64,000 nt of DNA from Streptomyces griseocarneus (lineage in GTDB: Bacteria; Actinomycetota; Actinomycetes; Streptomycetales; Streptomycetaceae): the NCBI RefSeq assembly GCF_014655595.1, contig NZ_BNBL01000007.1, positions 139,909 through 203,908 on the forward strand. The letters are read 5' to 3'. A program made the translations under genes and the position numbers. The notes under the pieces were generated by a model. That model did no database searches. It had not been told where the DNA came from and saw only the letters and a program-made list of their open reading frames with translations. This document shows positions 8,013-17,027 of the stretch, piece after piece. Every line of letters begins with the position of its first letter. The stretch's first letter is position 1.

Positions 8013-11000
8013 CTACCGCGCGTTGAAGTACTTCGCCTCCGGGTGGTGGATCACGATCGCGTCCGTGGACTGCTCCGGGTGGAGCTGGAACTCCTCCGAG
8101 AGCTGCACGCCGATGCGCTCCGGCTCCAGGAGGTCCGCTATCTTCGCGCGGTCCTCCAGGTTGGGGCAGGCGCCGTAGCCGAGGGAGAAGCGGGCGCCGC
8201 GGTACTTCAGGGCGAACATGCCCTCGACGTCGTCCGGGTCCTCCGCGCCGAAGCCGAGCTCGGCCCGCACGCGCGCGTGCCAGTACTCGGCGAGGGCCTC
8301 GGCCAGCTGGACGGACAGGCCGTGCAGCTCCAGGTAGTCGCGGTAGGCGTCCGCCGCGAAGAGCTTCGCCGTCGCCTCGCCGATCCTCGAGCCGACCGTG
8401 ACGACCTGCAGGCCGACCACGTCCGTCTCGCCCGATTCCTCCGGGCGGAAGTAGTCCGCGAGGCACAGCCGGCGCCCGCGCCGCTGGCGCGGGAAGGTGA
8501 AGCGGGTGCGCTCGGTGCCGTCCTCGTGCAGGAGGATGAGGTCGTCGCCCTTGCTCACGCACGGGAAGTAGCCGTAGACGACGGCGGCCTCCAGCAGGTT
8601 CTCCGTGTGGAGCTTGTCCAGCAGGCCGCGAAGGCGCGGCCGGCCCTCGGTCTCGGCCAGCTCCTCGTACGTCGGGCCGGTCGTGCGGGCCTGCTTCAGG
8701 CCCCACTGGCCCTTGAACAGCGCGCCCTCGTCCAGCCAGGACGCGTAATCCTTGAGCGGAATGCCCTTGACGACGCGCGTGCCCCAGAAGGGGGGTTCGG
8801 GGACGCGGTTGTCCACGGCGACGTCCGAGCGGACGGCGCCCTCCGGCTCCTCGACCTCCAGGACGGCCACGTCCCGCTTCGCCACCCGCCGCTGCTTGAG
8901 CTCCGGCAGGGCCGCGCCCGGCACCCCCCGCTTGACGGCGATCAGCGCGTCCATCAGGCGCAGGCCCTCGAACGCGTCGCGGGCGTAGCGCACCTCGCCC
9001 TCGTAGATCTCGTGGAGGTCCTGCTCGACGTACGCCCGGGTCAGCGCCGCACCGCCGAGGATCACCGGGTAGGTGGCCGCCAGCTTGCGCTGGTTCAGCT
9101 CCTCCAGGTTCTCCTTCATGATGACGGTGGACTTCACCAGCAGGCCGGACATGCCGATGACGTCGGCCCGGTGCTCCTCGGCGGCCTCGAGGATGGCCGA
9201 GACCGGCTGCTTGATGCCCAGGTTGACGACGTTGTAGCCGTTGTTGGACAGGATGATGTCGACGAGGTTCTTGCCGATGTCGTGGACGTCGCCGCGCACG
9301 GTGGCGAGCACGATCGTGCCCTTGCCCTCGGCATCGGACTTCTCCATGTGCGGCTCGAGGTAGGCGACCGCGCTCTTCATCACCTCGGCCGACTGCAGCA
9401 CGAACGGCAGCTGCATCTGGCCGGAGCCGAAGAGCTCGCCGACGACCTTCATGCCCTCCAGCAGGGTGTCGTTGACGATGTCGAGCGCCGGGCGTTCGGT
9501 CAGCGCCTCGTCGAGGTCGGCCTCGAGGCCGTTCTTCTCGCCGTCGATGATGCGCCGGCGCAGCCGCTCCTCCAGCGGCAGGGCCGCCAGCTCCTCGGCC
9601 TTGCCGGCCTTCATGGACTTGGTGTCCACGCCCTCGAACAGCTCAAGGAACCGCTGCAGCGGGTCGTATCCCTCACGGCGGCGGTCGTAGATCAGGTCGA
9701 GGGCGACCTCGCGCTGCTCCTCCTCCAGCCGGGCGATCGGCAGGATCTTGCTGGCGTGCACGATGGCCGAGTCCAGGCCCGCCTCGACGCACTCGTTGAG
9801 GAAGACGGAGTTGAGCACCATGCGCGCGGCCGGGTTGAGGCCGAAGGAGATGTTCGACAGGCCCAGCGTGGTCTGGACGTCGGGGTGGCGGCGCTTGAGC
9901 TCGCGGATGGCCTCGATGGTGGCGATGCCGTCGCGCCGGGACTCCTCCTGGCCGGTGGCGATGGTGAAGGTGAGGCAGTCGACGATGATGTCGCACTCCC
10001 GCACGCCCCAGTTCCCGGTGAGGTCGGCGATCAGCCGCTCGGCCACGGCCACCTTGTGCTCGGGCGTACGGGCCTGCCCGTCCTCGTCGATGGTCAGGGC
10101 GATCAGCGCGGCGCCGTGCTCCACCGCCAGCCGGGTGATGCGGGCGAAGCGCGAGTCGGGTCCGTCGCCGTCCTCGTAGTTGACGGAGTTGATCACGGCC
10201 CGGCCGCCCAGCTTCTCCAGTCCCGCCCGGATGACGGCGGGCTCGGTGGAGTCCAGCACGATGGGGAGCGTGGAGGCGGTGGCGAAGCGGCCGGCGATCT
10301 CGGCCATGTCGGCGACGCCGTCCCGGCCGACGTAGTCCACGCACAGGTCGAGCAGGTGCGCGCCCTCGCGGATCTGGTCGCGGGCCATCTCCACGCAGTC
10401 GTCCCAGCGGCCCGCGAGCATGGCCTCGCGGAACTTCTTCGAGCCGTTGGCGTTCGTCCGCTCGCCGATGGCCAGGTAGGAGGTGTCCTGCCGGAAGGGC
10501 ACGGTCTGGTAGAGCGAGGCCGCCCCCGGCTCCGGGCGCGGCGCGCGCTCGGTCGGGGTCAGGTCCCGCACCCGCTCCACGACCTGCCGCAGGTGCTCCG
10601 GCGTGGTGCCGCAGCAGCCGCCGACCAGGGACAGCCCGTACTCCCTGACGAACGTCTCGTGGGCGTCCGCCAGCTCGGCGGGAGAGAGCGGGTAGTGCGC
10701 GCCGTTCTTGCCCAGCACGGGCAGGCCGGCGTTGGGCATGGCGGAGACGCGGGTGCGGGCGTGGCGCGAGAGGTAGCGCAGGTGCTCGCTCATCTCGGCG
10801 GGGCCGGTGGCGCAGTTGAGGCCGATCATGTCGATGCCCAGCGGCTCCAGCGCGGTGAGCGCCGCGCCGATCTCGGAGCCCAGCAGCATGGTGCCGGTCG
10901 TCTCGACCGTCACCTGGACCAGCAGCGGCAGGTCCACGCCGGCCGCGGTCATGGCGCGCCGGGCGCCGACGACGGAGGCCTTGGTCTGCAGCAGGTCCTG

Positions 11001-11519
11001 GGTCGTCTCCACCAGGATCGCGTCGGCGCCGCCGGCGACGAGGCCCTCCACGTTCTGCTGGTAGGCGTCGCGCAGCGTCCCGTACGAGGTGTGGCCGAGG
11101 GTGGGAAGCTTGGTACCGGGGCCCACCGAGCCCAGGACCCAGCGGGTGCGGCCGTCGCCGGCGGCGAACTCGTCCGCCACCTCGCGGGCGATGCGGGCGC
11201 CGGCCTCGGATAGCTCGAAGATGCGTTCGGAGATCTCGTACTCGCCCAGGGCGGAGAAGTTGGCGCCGAAGGTGTTGGTCTCCACGCAGTCGACGCCGAC
11301 CGCGAAGTAGGCCTCGTGCACCGAGCGCACGATGTCGGGGCGGGTGACGTTCAGGATCTCGTTGCAGCCCTCGAGCTGCTGGAAGTCCTCGAGGCTGGGG
11401 TCCTGCGCCTGAAGCATCGTGCCCATCGCCCCGTCGGCCACCACCACTCGGGTGGCGAGGGCCTCGCGCAGTTGCGCGGCTCGGGCGGGCAGAAGGGTCG
11501 ATGGCGTACGCGAGGCCAT
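8013..11519 (-). CDS. metH: Cobalamin-dependent methionine synthase
   Basis: 1168 residues from ATG 11519 (GGGAG site upstream). MetH transfers methyl from 5-methyltetrahydrofolate through cobalamin to homocysteine. Domains in order: homocysteine-binding barrel with zinc ligands Cys236 (LNCATG) and Cys302/Cys303 (GGCCG); pterin-binding barrel opening with GERTNANGS at about 352; helical cap and Rossmann B12-binding domain with DVHDIG at 744-749, where His746 is the lower cobalt ligand; and a C-terminal AdoMet-dependent reactivation domain (about 900-1168). All modules are present, so it should be fully functional. It diverges from gylR. The 300-base leader/promoter region is described separately. 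Confidence 0.96.
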   Translation of the reverse strand: MASRTPSTLLPARAAQLREALATRVVVADGAMGTMLQAQDPSLEDFQQLEGCNEILNVTRPDIVRSVHEAYFAVGVDCVETNTFGANFSALGEYEISERIFELSEAGARIAREVADEFAAGDGRTRWVLGSVGPGTKLPTLGHTSYGTLRDAYQQNVEGLVAGGADAILVETTQDLLQTKASVVGARRAMTAAGVDLPLLVQVTVETTGTMLLGSEIGAALTALEPLGIDMIGLNCATGPAEMSEHLRYLSRHARTRVSAMPNAGLPVLGKNGAHYPLSPAELADAHETFVREYGLSLVGGCCGTTPEHLRQVVERVRDLTPTERAPRPEPGAASLYQTVPFRQDTSYLAIGERTNANGSKKFREAMLAGRWDDCVEMARDQIREGAHLLDLCVDYVGRDGVADMAEIAGRFATASTLPIVLDSTEPAVIRAGLEKLGGRAVINSVNYEDGDGPDSRFARITRLAVEHGAALIALTIDEDGQARTPEHKVAVAERLIADLTGNWGVRECDIIVDCLTFTIATGQEESRRDGIATIEAIRELKRRHPDVQTTLGLSNISFGLNPAARMVLNSVFLNECVEAGLDSAIVHASKILPIARLEEEQREVALDLIYDRRREGYDPLQRFLELFEGVDTKSMKAGKAEELAALPLEERLRRRIIDGEKNGLEADLDEALTERPALDIVNDTLLEGMKVVGELFGSGQMQLPFVLQSAEVMKSAVAYLEPHMEKSDAEGKGTIVLATVRGDVHDIGKNLVDIILSNNGYNVVNLGIKQPVSAILEAAEEHRADVIGMSGLLVKSTVIMKENLEELNQRKLAATYPVILGGAALTRAYVEQDLHEIYEGEVRYARDAFEGLRLMDALIAVKRGVPGAALPELKQRRVAKRDVAVLEVEEPEGAVRSDVAVDNRVPEPPFWGTRVVKGIPLKDYASWLDEGALFKGQWGLKQARTTGPTYEELAETEGRPRLRGLLDKLHTENLLEAAVVYGYFPCVSKGDDLILLHEDGTERTRFTFPRQRRGRRLCLADYFRPEESGETDVVGLQVVTVGSRIGEATAKLFAADAYRDYLELHGLSVQLAEALAEYWHARVRAELGFGAEDPDDVEGMFALKYRGARFSLGYGACPNLEDRAKIADLLEPERIGVQLSEEFQLHPEQSTDAIVIHHPEAKYFNAR

Positions 11520-11819
11520 GGATGTGCTCCCGGGTGTGCGACGGCTGTCGGCTTTACGCCCTCCCTGCAGAGGGCGCACGCCGCAAGCGTAGCCGTAGCG
11601 CGCCGCGCGGGCAGGGGGCGTCCCAGGGGGCGGACCGGCGGGGGCCGGCGGGCGGCGGTCGGGCCGGGGTGGCCGGATTGGGCCGGGAGGCGGGTCTCAG
11701 CGATCATGGACAAGCCTGCTGTCGGGTACCCCCTGGTCGGCATCGGCCGATAGTGTTCAGCATTGCCGAACGGATACAAACGGATACAGCCGGACGGCGG
11801 CGTGTAAGGAGGTTGCTCG
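11520..11819. promoter_or_regulatory. metH/gylR divergent intergenic region
   Basis: 300 bases without a gene. On the metH side there is a 7-bp hairpin (11557-11576) about 38 bases before the start codon, and a possible TACGCT -10 box on the minus strand near 11595. On the gylR side lie the operator-like repeats at 11755-11788 and an AAGGAGG ribosome site at 11806-11812. I do not recognise a cobalamin or SAM riboswitch. Confidence 0.5.
11755..11788 (+). promoter_or_regulatory. Candidate GylR operator before gylR
   Basis: An imperfect inverted repeat GTTCAGCATTGCCGAAC (11755-11771) runs directly into two copies of CGGATACA (11771-11778 and 11781-11788) spaced one helical turn apart. The core GCATTGCCGAAC matches GCATTGTCGAAC before glpF (12794-12805) at 11 of 12 bases, consistent with autoregulation. 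Confidence 0.6.
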
Positions 11820-12584
11820 ATGGCACGGACCATCCAGTCGCTCGAACGGGCTGCGGCGATGCTGCGGCTGCTCGCGGGCGGCGAGCGGCGGCTCGGCCTG
11901 TCCGACGTGGCCTCCGCGCTGGGGCTCGCCAAGGGAACCGCGCACGGCATCCTGCGGACGCTGCAGCAGGAGGGGTTCGTCGAGCAGGACCCCGCGTCCG
12001 GCCGCTACCAGCTGGGGGCCGAGCTGCTGCGGCTGGGCAACAGCTACCTGGACGTGCACGAGCTGCGGGCCCGGGCCCTGGTGTGGGCGGACGACCTGGC
12101 CCGCTCCAGCGGCGAGAGCGTCTATCTGGGCGTGCTCCACCAACAGGGCGTGCTGATCATCCACCACGTCTTCCGGCCGGACGACAGCCGGCAGGTGCTG
12201 GAGGTCGGCGCGATGCAGCCGCTGCACTCCACCGCCCTGGGCAAGGTGCTGTGCGCCTACGACCCGGTGGCGCACGCCGAGGTGGCCGAATCCGACCGCC
12301 AGGCGTTCACCCCCACCACCGTCACCGCCCTGCCCGACCTCGAGGGCGTGCTCGATCTCACCCGGGCCCGCGGCTGGGCCGCGGACGTGGAGGAGACCTG
12401 GGCGGGCGTGGCCTCCGTGGCGGCGCCCATCCACGACCGGCGGCGGATGCCGGTGGGCGCGGTCGGCATCACCGGCGCCGTGGAGCGCGTGTGCGAGGAC
12501 GGCGAGCTGCGGGCCCGGCTGGTCGCGGCCGTACGCGACTGCGCGCGTGCCGTCTCCCGCGACCTGGGCGCCGGGCGCTTCTGA
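11820..12584 (+). CDS. gylR: IclR-family glycerol operon regulator
   Basis: 254 residues. ATG 11820 is preceded by AAGGAGG. The N-terminal winged helix-turn-helix (about 5-65, SDVASALGLAKGTAHGILRTL) and the C-terminal effector-binding IclR domain (about 80-250, with the HSTALGKVL motif) are both complete. Its position directly before glpF, glpK and glpD is that of Streptomyces GylR, which represses the glycerol operon until glycerol or glycerol-3-phosphate is present. The effector is known from the family, not seen here. Operator-like repeats occur before both gylR and glpF. A hairpin at 12651-12671 ends its transcript. Confidence 0.93.
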   Translation: MARTIQSLERAAAMLRLLAGGERRLGLSDVASALGLAKGTAHGILRTLQQEGFVEQDPASGRYQLGAELLRLGNSYLDVHELRARALVWADDLARSSGESVYLGVLHQQGVLIIHHVFRPDDSRQVLEVGAMQPLHSTALGKVLCAYDPVAHAEVAESDRQAFTPTTVTALPDLEGVLDLTRARGWAADVEETWAGVASVAAPIHDRRRMPVGAVGITGAVERVCEDGELRARLVAAVRDCARAVSRDLGAGRF

Positions 12585-12650
12585 CCCCCGGCCCCGGGGG
12601 CCGCCGGATGCCCCGATGGGCCCGGCCGGAATCCCGGGTCGCGGGCATCC

Positions 12651-12671
12651 AGGGGCCCTTCGAGGGCCCCT
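12651..12671 (+). terminator. gylR terminator hairpin
   Basis: Perfect 8-bp stem AGGGGCCC/GGGCCCCT with a TTCGA loop, 67 bases after the gylR stop. There is no T tract. It separates gylR from glpF, so glpFKD must be read mainly from its own promoter. Confidence 0.65.
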
Positions 12672-12795
12672 CGAGACCGCCTCGTTACCGGCCGGTATCC
12701 AAACGTAGATTTACGGCCAGTTGGCCGAGAGTTTCCGGTCACAGAACCCTTGACGCGCCCTTAACCGTGCAGAAAACTGCCGTGCATCGGTCGGC

Positions 12796-12818
12796 ATTGT
12801 CGAACACCTAACGACAAT
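12796..12818 (+). promoter_or_regulatory. Candidate GylR operator before glpF
   Basis: Inverted repeat ATTGTCG-N9-CGACAAT immediately upstream of a TATGGT -10-like box. It shares the GCATTGYCGAAC core with the gylR promoter. A repressor bound here would cover the promoter. Confidence 0.65.
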
Positions 12819-12931
12819 ATTCGCTATGGTGTGCAGTGCCACGGGACCGATCACCGCCCTCACGGAGGGCGCGGACCACCGGAGGGACCCGGGGTTCGCC
12901 TTCCCCTGGACGAAGGACAAAGGAGTCGCGG

Positions 12932-13714
12932 GTGTCCAGCTCCGACATCTTCACCGGTGAGCTCATCGGTACCGCAGTGTTGATCCTGCTCGGCGGCGGC
13001 GTGTGCGCCGCCGTCACCCTGAAGCGCTCCAAGGCGCAGAACGCGGGCTGGCTCGCCATCACGTTCGGCTGGGGGTTCGCCGTACTGGCCGGTGCGTACA
13101 TCGGCACCAAGTCCGGTGCGCACCTCAACCCCGCCGTCACCCTCGGCCTGGCCATCGACGGCGCCGTCGAGTGGAGCGACGTTCCGCTCTACGTCGGCTC
13201 CCAGATGCTGGGCGCGATGATCGGTGCGTCGCTGGTGTGGCTCGCCTACTACGGTCAGTTCAAGGCCCACATGACGGACCCGGAGCTCGTCGCGAGCCTC
13301 AACCCCGCCGAGGGCATGGTCGACCAGACCGTGACGCCCGAGGCCGGCCCGGTGCTGGGCGTCTTCTCGACCGGCCCCGAGATCCGCAACGTGGTGCAGA
13401 ACCTCGTCACCGAGATCATCGCCACCGCCGCGCTGGTGCTCTTCATCCTCACCATGGGTCTGACCAAGGGCCTGGCCACCAGCGGCACGGGCACCCTGAT
13501 GGTCGCCCTGGTCGTCGTGGGCATCGGCCTCTCGCTCGGCGGCCCGACCGGTTACGCCATCAACCCCGCCCGTGACCTCGGCCCGCGCATCGTGCACGCG
13601 CTTCTGCCGCTGCCCAACAAGGGCGGTTCAGACTGGGGCTACGCCTGGATCCCGGTGGTCGGCCCGCTCGTCGGCGCCGCGCTCGCCGCAGGCATCCACA
13701 AGATCGCGTTCTGA
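12932..13714 (+). CDS. glpF: Glycerol uptake facilitator (aquaglyceroporin, MIP family)
   Basis: 260 residues from GTG 12932, preceded by AAAGGAG. It forms a six-helix membrane channel for passive glycerol entry. Both pore signature loops are present: HLNPAVT (Asn66-Pro-Ala) and INPARD (Asn211-Pro-Ala), with the Asp after the second NPAR typical of glycerol channels as opposed to water channels. Residues about 115-155 form a long polar loop. It is first in an operon with glpK (44-base gap) and glpD. Confidence 0.95.
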   Translation: MSSSDIFTGELIGTAVLILLGGGVCAAVTLKRSKAQNAGWLAITFGWGFAVLAGAYIGTKSGAHLNPAVTLGLAIDGAVEWSDVPLYVGSQMLGAMIGASLVWLAYYGQFKAHMTDPELVASLNPAEGMVDQTVTPEAGPVLGVFSTGPEIRNVVQNLVTEIIATAALVLFILTMGLTKGLATSGTGTLMVALVVVGIGLSLGGPTGYAINPARDLGPRIVHALLPLPNKGGSDWGYAWIPVVGPLVGAALAAGIHKIAF

Positions 13715-13758
13715 CCAGCACCCGCCGAGACCCTTCAGATTTCAGGAGCACACTCCAC

Positions 13759-15294
13759 ATGACCGAGACCACCGGCACCCACGCCCAGGGCCCGTTCATC
13801 GCCGCGATCGACCAGGGCACCACCTCCTCCCGCTGCATCGTCTTCGACCGCGACGGACGCATCGTCTCCGTCGACCAGAAGGAGCACGAGCAGATCTTCC
13901 CGAAGCCGGGCTGGGTCGAGCACGACGCCATGGAGATCTGGACCAACGTCCAGGAGGTCGTCGCCGGCGCCGTCGAGAAGGCCGGCATCACCGCCGCCGA
14001 CGTCAAGGCCATCGGCATCACCAACCAGCGTGAGACCACGCTGATGTGGGACAAGAACACCGGTCAGCCGGTCTACAACGCCATCGTCTGGCAGGACACC
14101 CGCACCGACGCCCTGTGCAAGGAGCTCGGCCGCAACGTCGGCCAGGACCGCTTCCGCCGCGAGACGGGCCTGCCGCTGGCCTCCTACTTCTCCGGCCCGA
14201 AGGTCCGCTGGCTGCTGGACAACGTCGAGGGCCTGCGCGAGCGCGCCGAGGCCGGCGACATCCTCTTCGGCACCATGGACTCCTGGGTCATCTGGAACCT
14301 CACCGGTGGCACCGACGGCGGCGTGCACGTCACCGACGTCACCAACGCCTCCCGCACGATGCTGATGAACCTCCGCAGCCTCGACTGGGACGAGCGCATC
14401 CTGGAGTCCATGGAGGTCCCGGCCGCCGTGCTGCCGGAGATCCGCTCCTCCGCCGAGGTCTACGGCACCGCCAAGGGCGGCGCCCTCGCCGGCGTGCCCG
14501 TCGCCTCCGCGCTCGGCGACCAGCAGGCGGCCCTCTTCGGCCAGACCTGCTTCTCCGAGGGCGAGGCCAAGTCGACCTACGGCACCGGCACGTTCATGCT
14601 GATGAACACCGGCGACGAGCCCGTCAACTCCTACAACGGCCTGCTGACCACCGTCGGCTACCGCATCGGCGACCAGAAGCCGGTCTACGCCCTCGAGGGC
14701 TCCATCGCCGTCACCGGCTCCCTCGTGCAGTGGATGCGCGACCAGATGGGCCTCATCAAGAGCGCGGCCGAGATCGAGACGCTGGCCAGCTCCGTCGAGG
14801 ACAACGGCGGCGCCTACTTCGTGCCGGCCTTCTCCGGCCTGTTCGCCCCCTACTGGCGCTCCGACGCGCGCGGCGTGATCGCGGGCCTGACCCGCTACGT
14901 CACCAAGGCGCACATCGCCCGCGCCGTGCTCGAGGCCACCGCCTGGCAGACCCGCGAGATCACCGACGCCATGACCAAGGACTCCGGCGTCGAGCTGACC
15001 GCGCTCAAGGTCGACGGCGGCATGACCTCCAACAACTTGCTGATGCAGACGCTCTCGGACTTCCTGGACGCCCCTGTGGTGCGCCCGATGGTCGCCGAGA
15101 CCACCTGCCTCGGCGCCGCCTACGCCGCCGGCCTGGCCGTCGGCTTCTGGCCGGACACCGACGCCCTGCGCGCCAACTGGCGCCGGGCCGCCGAGTGGAC
15201 CCCCCGCATGGACGCGGACACGCGTGACCGCGAGTACAAGAGCTGGCTCAAGGCCGTCGAGCGGACCATGGGCTGGATCGAGGACGAGGAGTAA
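13759..15294 (+). CDS. glpK: Glycerol kinase
   Basis: 511 residues of the FGGY kinase family. It phosphorylates glycerol to sn-glycerol-3-phosphate with ATP and so traps glycerol entering through GlpF. The N-terminal phosphate-binding loop is DQGTTSSR (Asp18). The C-terminal ATPase domain has KVDGGMTSNN, with ALEGSIAVTG ahead of it. A ribosome site (AGGAGC) lies before ATG 13759. It is followed two bases after its stop by glpD, so the two are translationally coupled. A second, more distant glycerol kinase gene is common in Streptomyces, but this copy sits in the regulated operon. Confidence 0.96.
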   Translation: MTETTGTHAQGPFIAAIDQGTTSSRCIVFDRDGRIVSVDQKEHEQIFPKPGWVEHDAMEIWTNVQEVVAGAVEKAGITAADVKAIGITNQRETTLMWDKNTGQPVYNAIVWQDTRTDALCKELGRNVGQDRFRRETGLPLASYFSGPKVRWLLDNVEGLRERAEAGDILFGTMDSWVIWNLTGGTDGGVHVTDVTNASRTMLMNLRSLDWDERILESMEVPAAVLPEIRSSAEVYGTAKGGALAGVPVASALGDQQAALFGQTCFSEGEAKSTYGTGTFMLMNTGDEPVNSYNGLLTTVGYRIGDQKPVYALEGSIAVTGSLVQWMRDQMGLIKSAAEIETLASSVEDNGGAYFVPAFSGLFAPYWRSDARGVIAGLTRYVTKAHIARAVLEATAWQTREITDAMTKDSGVELTALKVDGGMTSNNLLMQTLSDFLDAPVVRPMVAETTCLGAAYAAGLAVGFWPDTDALRANWRRAAEWTPRMDADTRDREYKSWLKAVERTMGWIEDEE

Positions 15295-15296
15295 TC

Positions 15297-16904
15297 ATGA
15301 CAACCCCGCAGAGCGTTCCGACCCTGGGAACGCACCCGGCTGCCGGCGCCAACCCGGGCCGCGCCGAGACCCGGGACCGGCTGTCCAACGCGACGTACGA
15401 CCTCCTGGTGATCGGTGGCGGCATCCTGGGCACCTCGGTGGCCTGGCACGCCGCGCAGTCCGGTCTGCGGGTCGCGATGGTGGACGCCGGCGACTTCGCC
15501 GGCGCCACCTCCTCCGCCTCCTCCAAGCTCGTCCACGGCGGTCTGCGCTACCTGCAGACCGGCGCGGTCAAGCTGGTGGCGGAGAACCACCACGAGCGCC
15601 GGGTGCTGGCCAAGGACGTGGCCCCGCACCTGGTCAACCCGCTCACCTTCTACCTGCCCGTCTACAAGGGCGGCCCGGTGGGCGCGGCCAAGCTCGGCGC
15701 CGGTGTCTTCGCCTACTCGGCGCTGTCCGCCTTCGGCGACGGCGTCGGCAAGGTGATCTCCCCGGCCAAGGCCAAGGCCGACAACCCCGGTCTGCGCACG
15801 GACAACCTCAAGGCCGTGGCGGTCTACTACGACCACCAGATGAACGACTCCCGCGTGGCCGTCATGACGGTCCGCGCGGCCGTCGAGTCCGGTGCCGTGG
15901 TCCTCAACCACGCCGAGGTGACCGGCCTGCGCTTCACGCACGGCAAGGTGACCGGCGCGGAGCTCAAGGACCGCATGGACGGCACCGAGTTCGGCATCGA
16001 CGCGCGCGTCGTCCTCAACGCCACCGGCCCGTGGGTGGACCACCTGCGGAAGCTGGAAGACAAGGGCGCCGCGCCGTCGATCCGCCTCTCCAAGGGCGCG
16101 CACATCGTGATGAAGCGCAAGTCGCCGTGGAAGGCCGCCATGGCCACCCCGATCGACAAGTACCGCATCACCTTCGCCCTGCCGTGGGAGGACCAGCTGC
16201 TGCTGGGCACCACCGACACCCAGTACGAGGGTGACCCGGCGGACGTGCGCGCCACCGAGGAGGACATCCAGCAGATCCTCGACGAGGCGGCGTTCTCCAT
16301 CCAGGACGCGGACCTCGACCGCGACCTGATGACGTACGCCTTCGCCGGCCTGCGGGTGCTGCCCGGCGGCCCCGGCGACGTGGCCCAGGCCAAGCGCGAG
16401 ACGGTCGTCTCCGAGGGCAAGGGCGGCATGCTGTCGGTCGCCGGCGGCAAGTGGACCACCTACCGCCACATCGGCCGTACGGTCATGAGCAAGCTCGCCA
16501 AGGTGCCCGGCAGCCCGCTGACCGAGGACATGGAGCCCGTCTCCAGCCTGGTCCGCCGCACCCCGCTGCCCGGCGTCGCCAACCCCAACGCGGTGGCCCA
16601 CCGCCTGCTGGTGGACCGCGAGCCCGGCAGCCGCATGGACCCGCTGACGGCCCGTCACCTCGCTACCCACTACGGCTCGCTGTCCTTCGACATCGCGCGC
16701 CTGGTCAACGAGAACCCCGAGCTCGGCGAGCGGATCCACGAGGACGGCCCGGAGATCTGGGCCCAGGTCGTCTACGCCCGTGACCACGAGTGGGCCGCCA
16801 CGGTCGACGACGTGCTGCGCCGCCGCACGACCCTGACGATCCGCGGCCTGGACAACGAGGACGTCCGCACCCGGGTCAAGGACATGCTGAACGACAAGAG
16901 CTGA
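15297..16904 (+). CDS. glpD: Aerobic glycerol-3-phosphate dehydrogenase
   Basis: 535 residues. This FAD enzyme oxidises sn-glycerol-3-phosphate to dihydroxyacetone phosphate and passes electrons to the quinone pool at the membrane. The dinucleotide fold is GGGILGTSVA (40-49), followed by SSKLVHGGLRYLQ, the conserved GlpD flavin segment. The C-terminal DAO_C helical domain (about 400-530) is intact. The ATG is two bases after the glpK stop. It ends the operon at a 19-bp perfect hairpin. Confidence 0.95.
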   Translation: MTTPQSVPTLGTHPAAGANPGRAETRDRLSNATYDLLVIGGGILGTSVAWHAAQSGLRVAMVDAGDFAGATSSASSKLVHGGLRYLQTGAVKLVAENHHERRVLAKDVAPHLVNPLTFYLPVYKGGPVGAAKLGAGVFAYSALSAFGDGVGKVISPAKAKADNPGLRTDNLKAVAVYYDHQMNDSRVAVMTVRAAVESGAVVLNHAEVTGLRFTHGKVTGAELKDRMDGTEFGIDARVVLNATGPWVDHLRKLEDKGAAPSIRLSKGAHIVMKRKSPWKAAMATPIDKYRITFALPWEDQLLLGTTDTQYEGDPADVRATEEDIQQILDEAAFSIQDADLDRDLMTYAFAGLRVLPGGPGDVAQAKRETVVSEGKGGMLSVAGGKWTTYRHIGRTVMSKLAKVPGSPLTEDMEPVSSLVRRTPLPGVANPNAVAHRLLVDREPGSRMDPLTARHLATHYGSLSFDIARLVNENPELGERIHEDGPEIWAQVVYARDHEWAATVDDVLRRRTTLTIRGLDNEDVRTRVKDMLNDKS

Positions 16905-16923
16905 CGCTCTTCCGGCCGGACGA

Positions 16924-16964
16924 GCGGAAGGGGAGGGACGCCCCGGGCGTCCCTCCCCTTCCGC
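16924..16964 (+). terminator. Terminator of the glpFKD operon
   Basis: Perfect 19-bp inverted repeat (16924-16942 against 16946-16964) with a 3-base loop, beginning 20 bases after the glpD stop. There is no T tract. It is one of the most stable hairpins in the window. Confidence 0.88.
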
Positions 16965-17027
16965 ATGCGAACCGAACGCAACCGACGCGGGCTCGAACAC
17001 GTCCCTCGAAGGGAAGAGGGGGACGAC

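Larger units (their letters stand above)
12585..12931 (+). promoter_or_regulatory. gylR-glpF intergenic control region
   Basis: 347 bases without a gene. It holds the gylR terminator (12651-12671), a GGTATCC element at 12694-12700 whose complement resembles the GGATAC repeats before gylR, an operator-like palindrome (12796-12818), a TATGGT -10-like box (12825-12830) and the ribosome site AAAGGAG before glpF. The leader between box and start is about 100 bases. Confidence 0.6.

Noticed and set aside
7788..11213. A 1141-codon plus-strand open frame across metH
   Set aside because: It is the mirror of metH, which has every expected motif on the minus strand. The composition is low-complexity.
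11520..11620. Cobalamin or SAM riboswitch in the metH leader
   Set aside because: Only a short 7-bp hairpin is visible. I could not identify a B12 box or SAM core, and the leader appears too short for a cobalamin riboswitch. A covariance-model search would decide.
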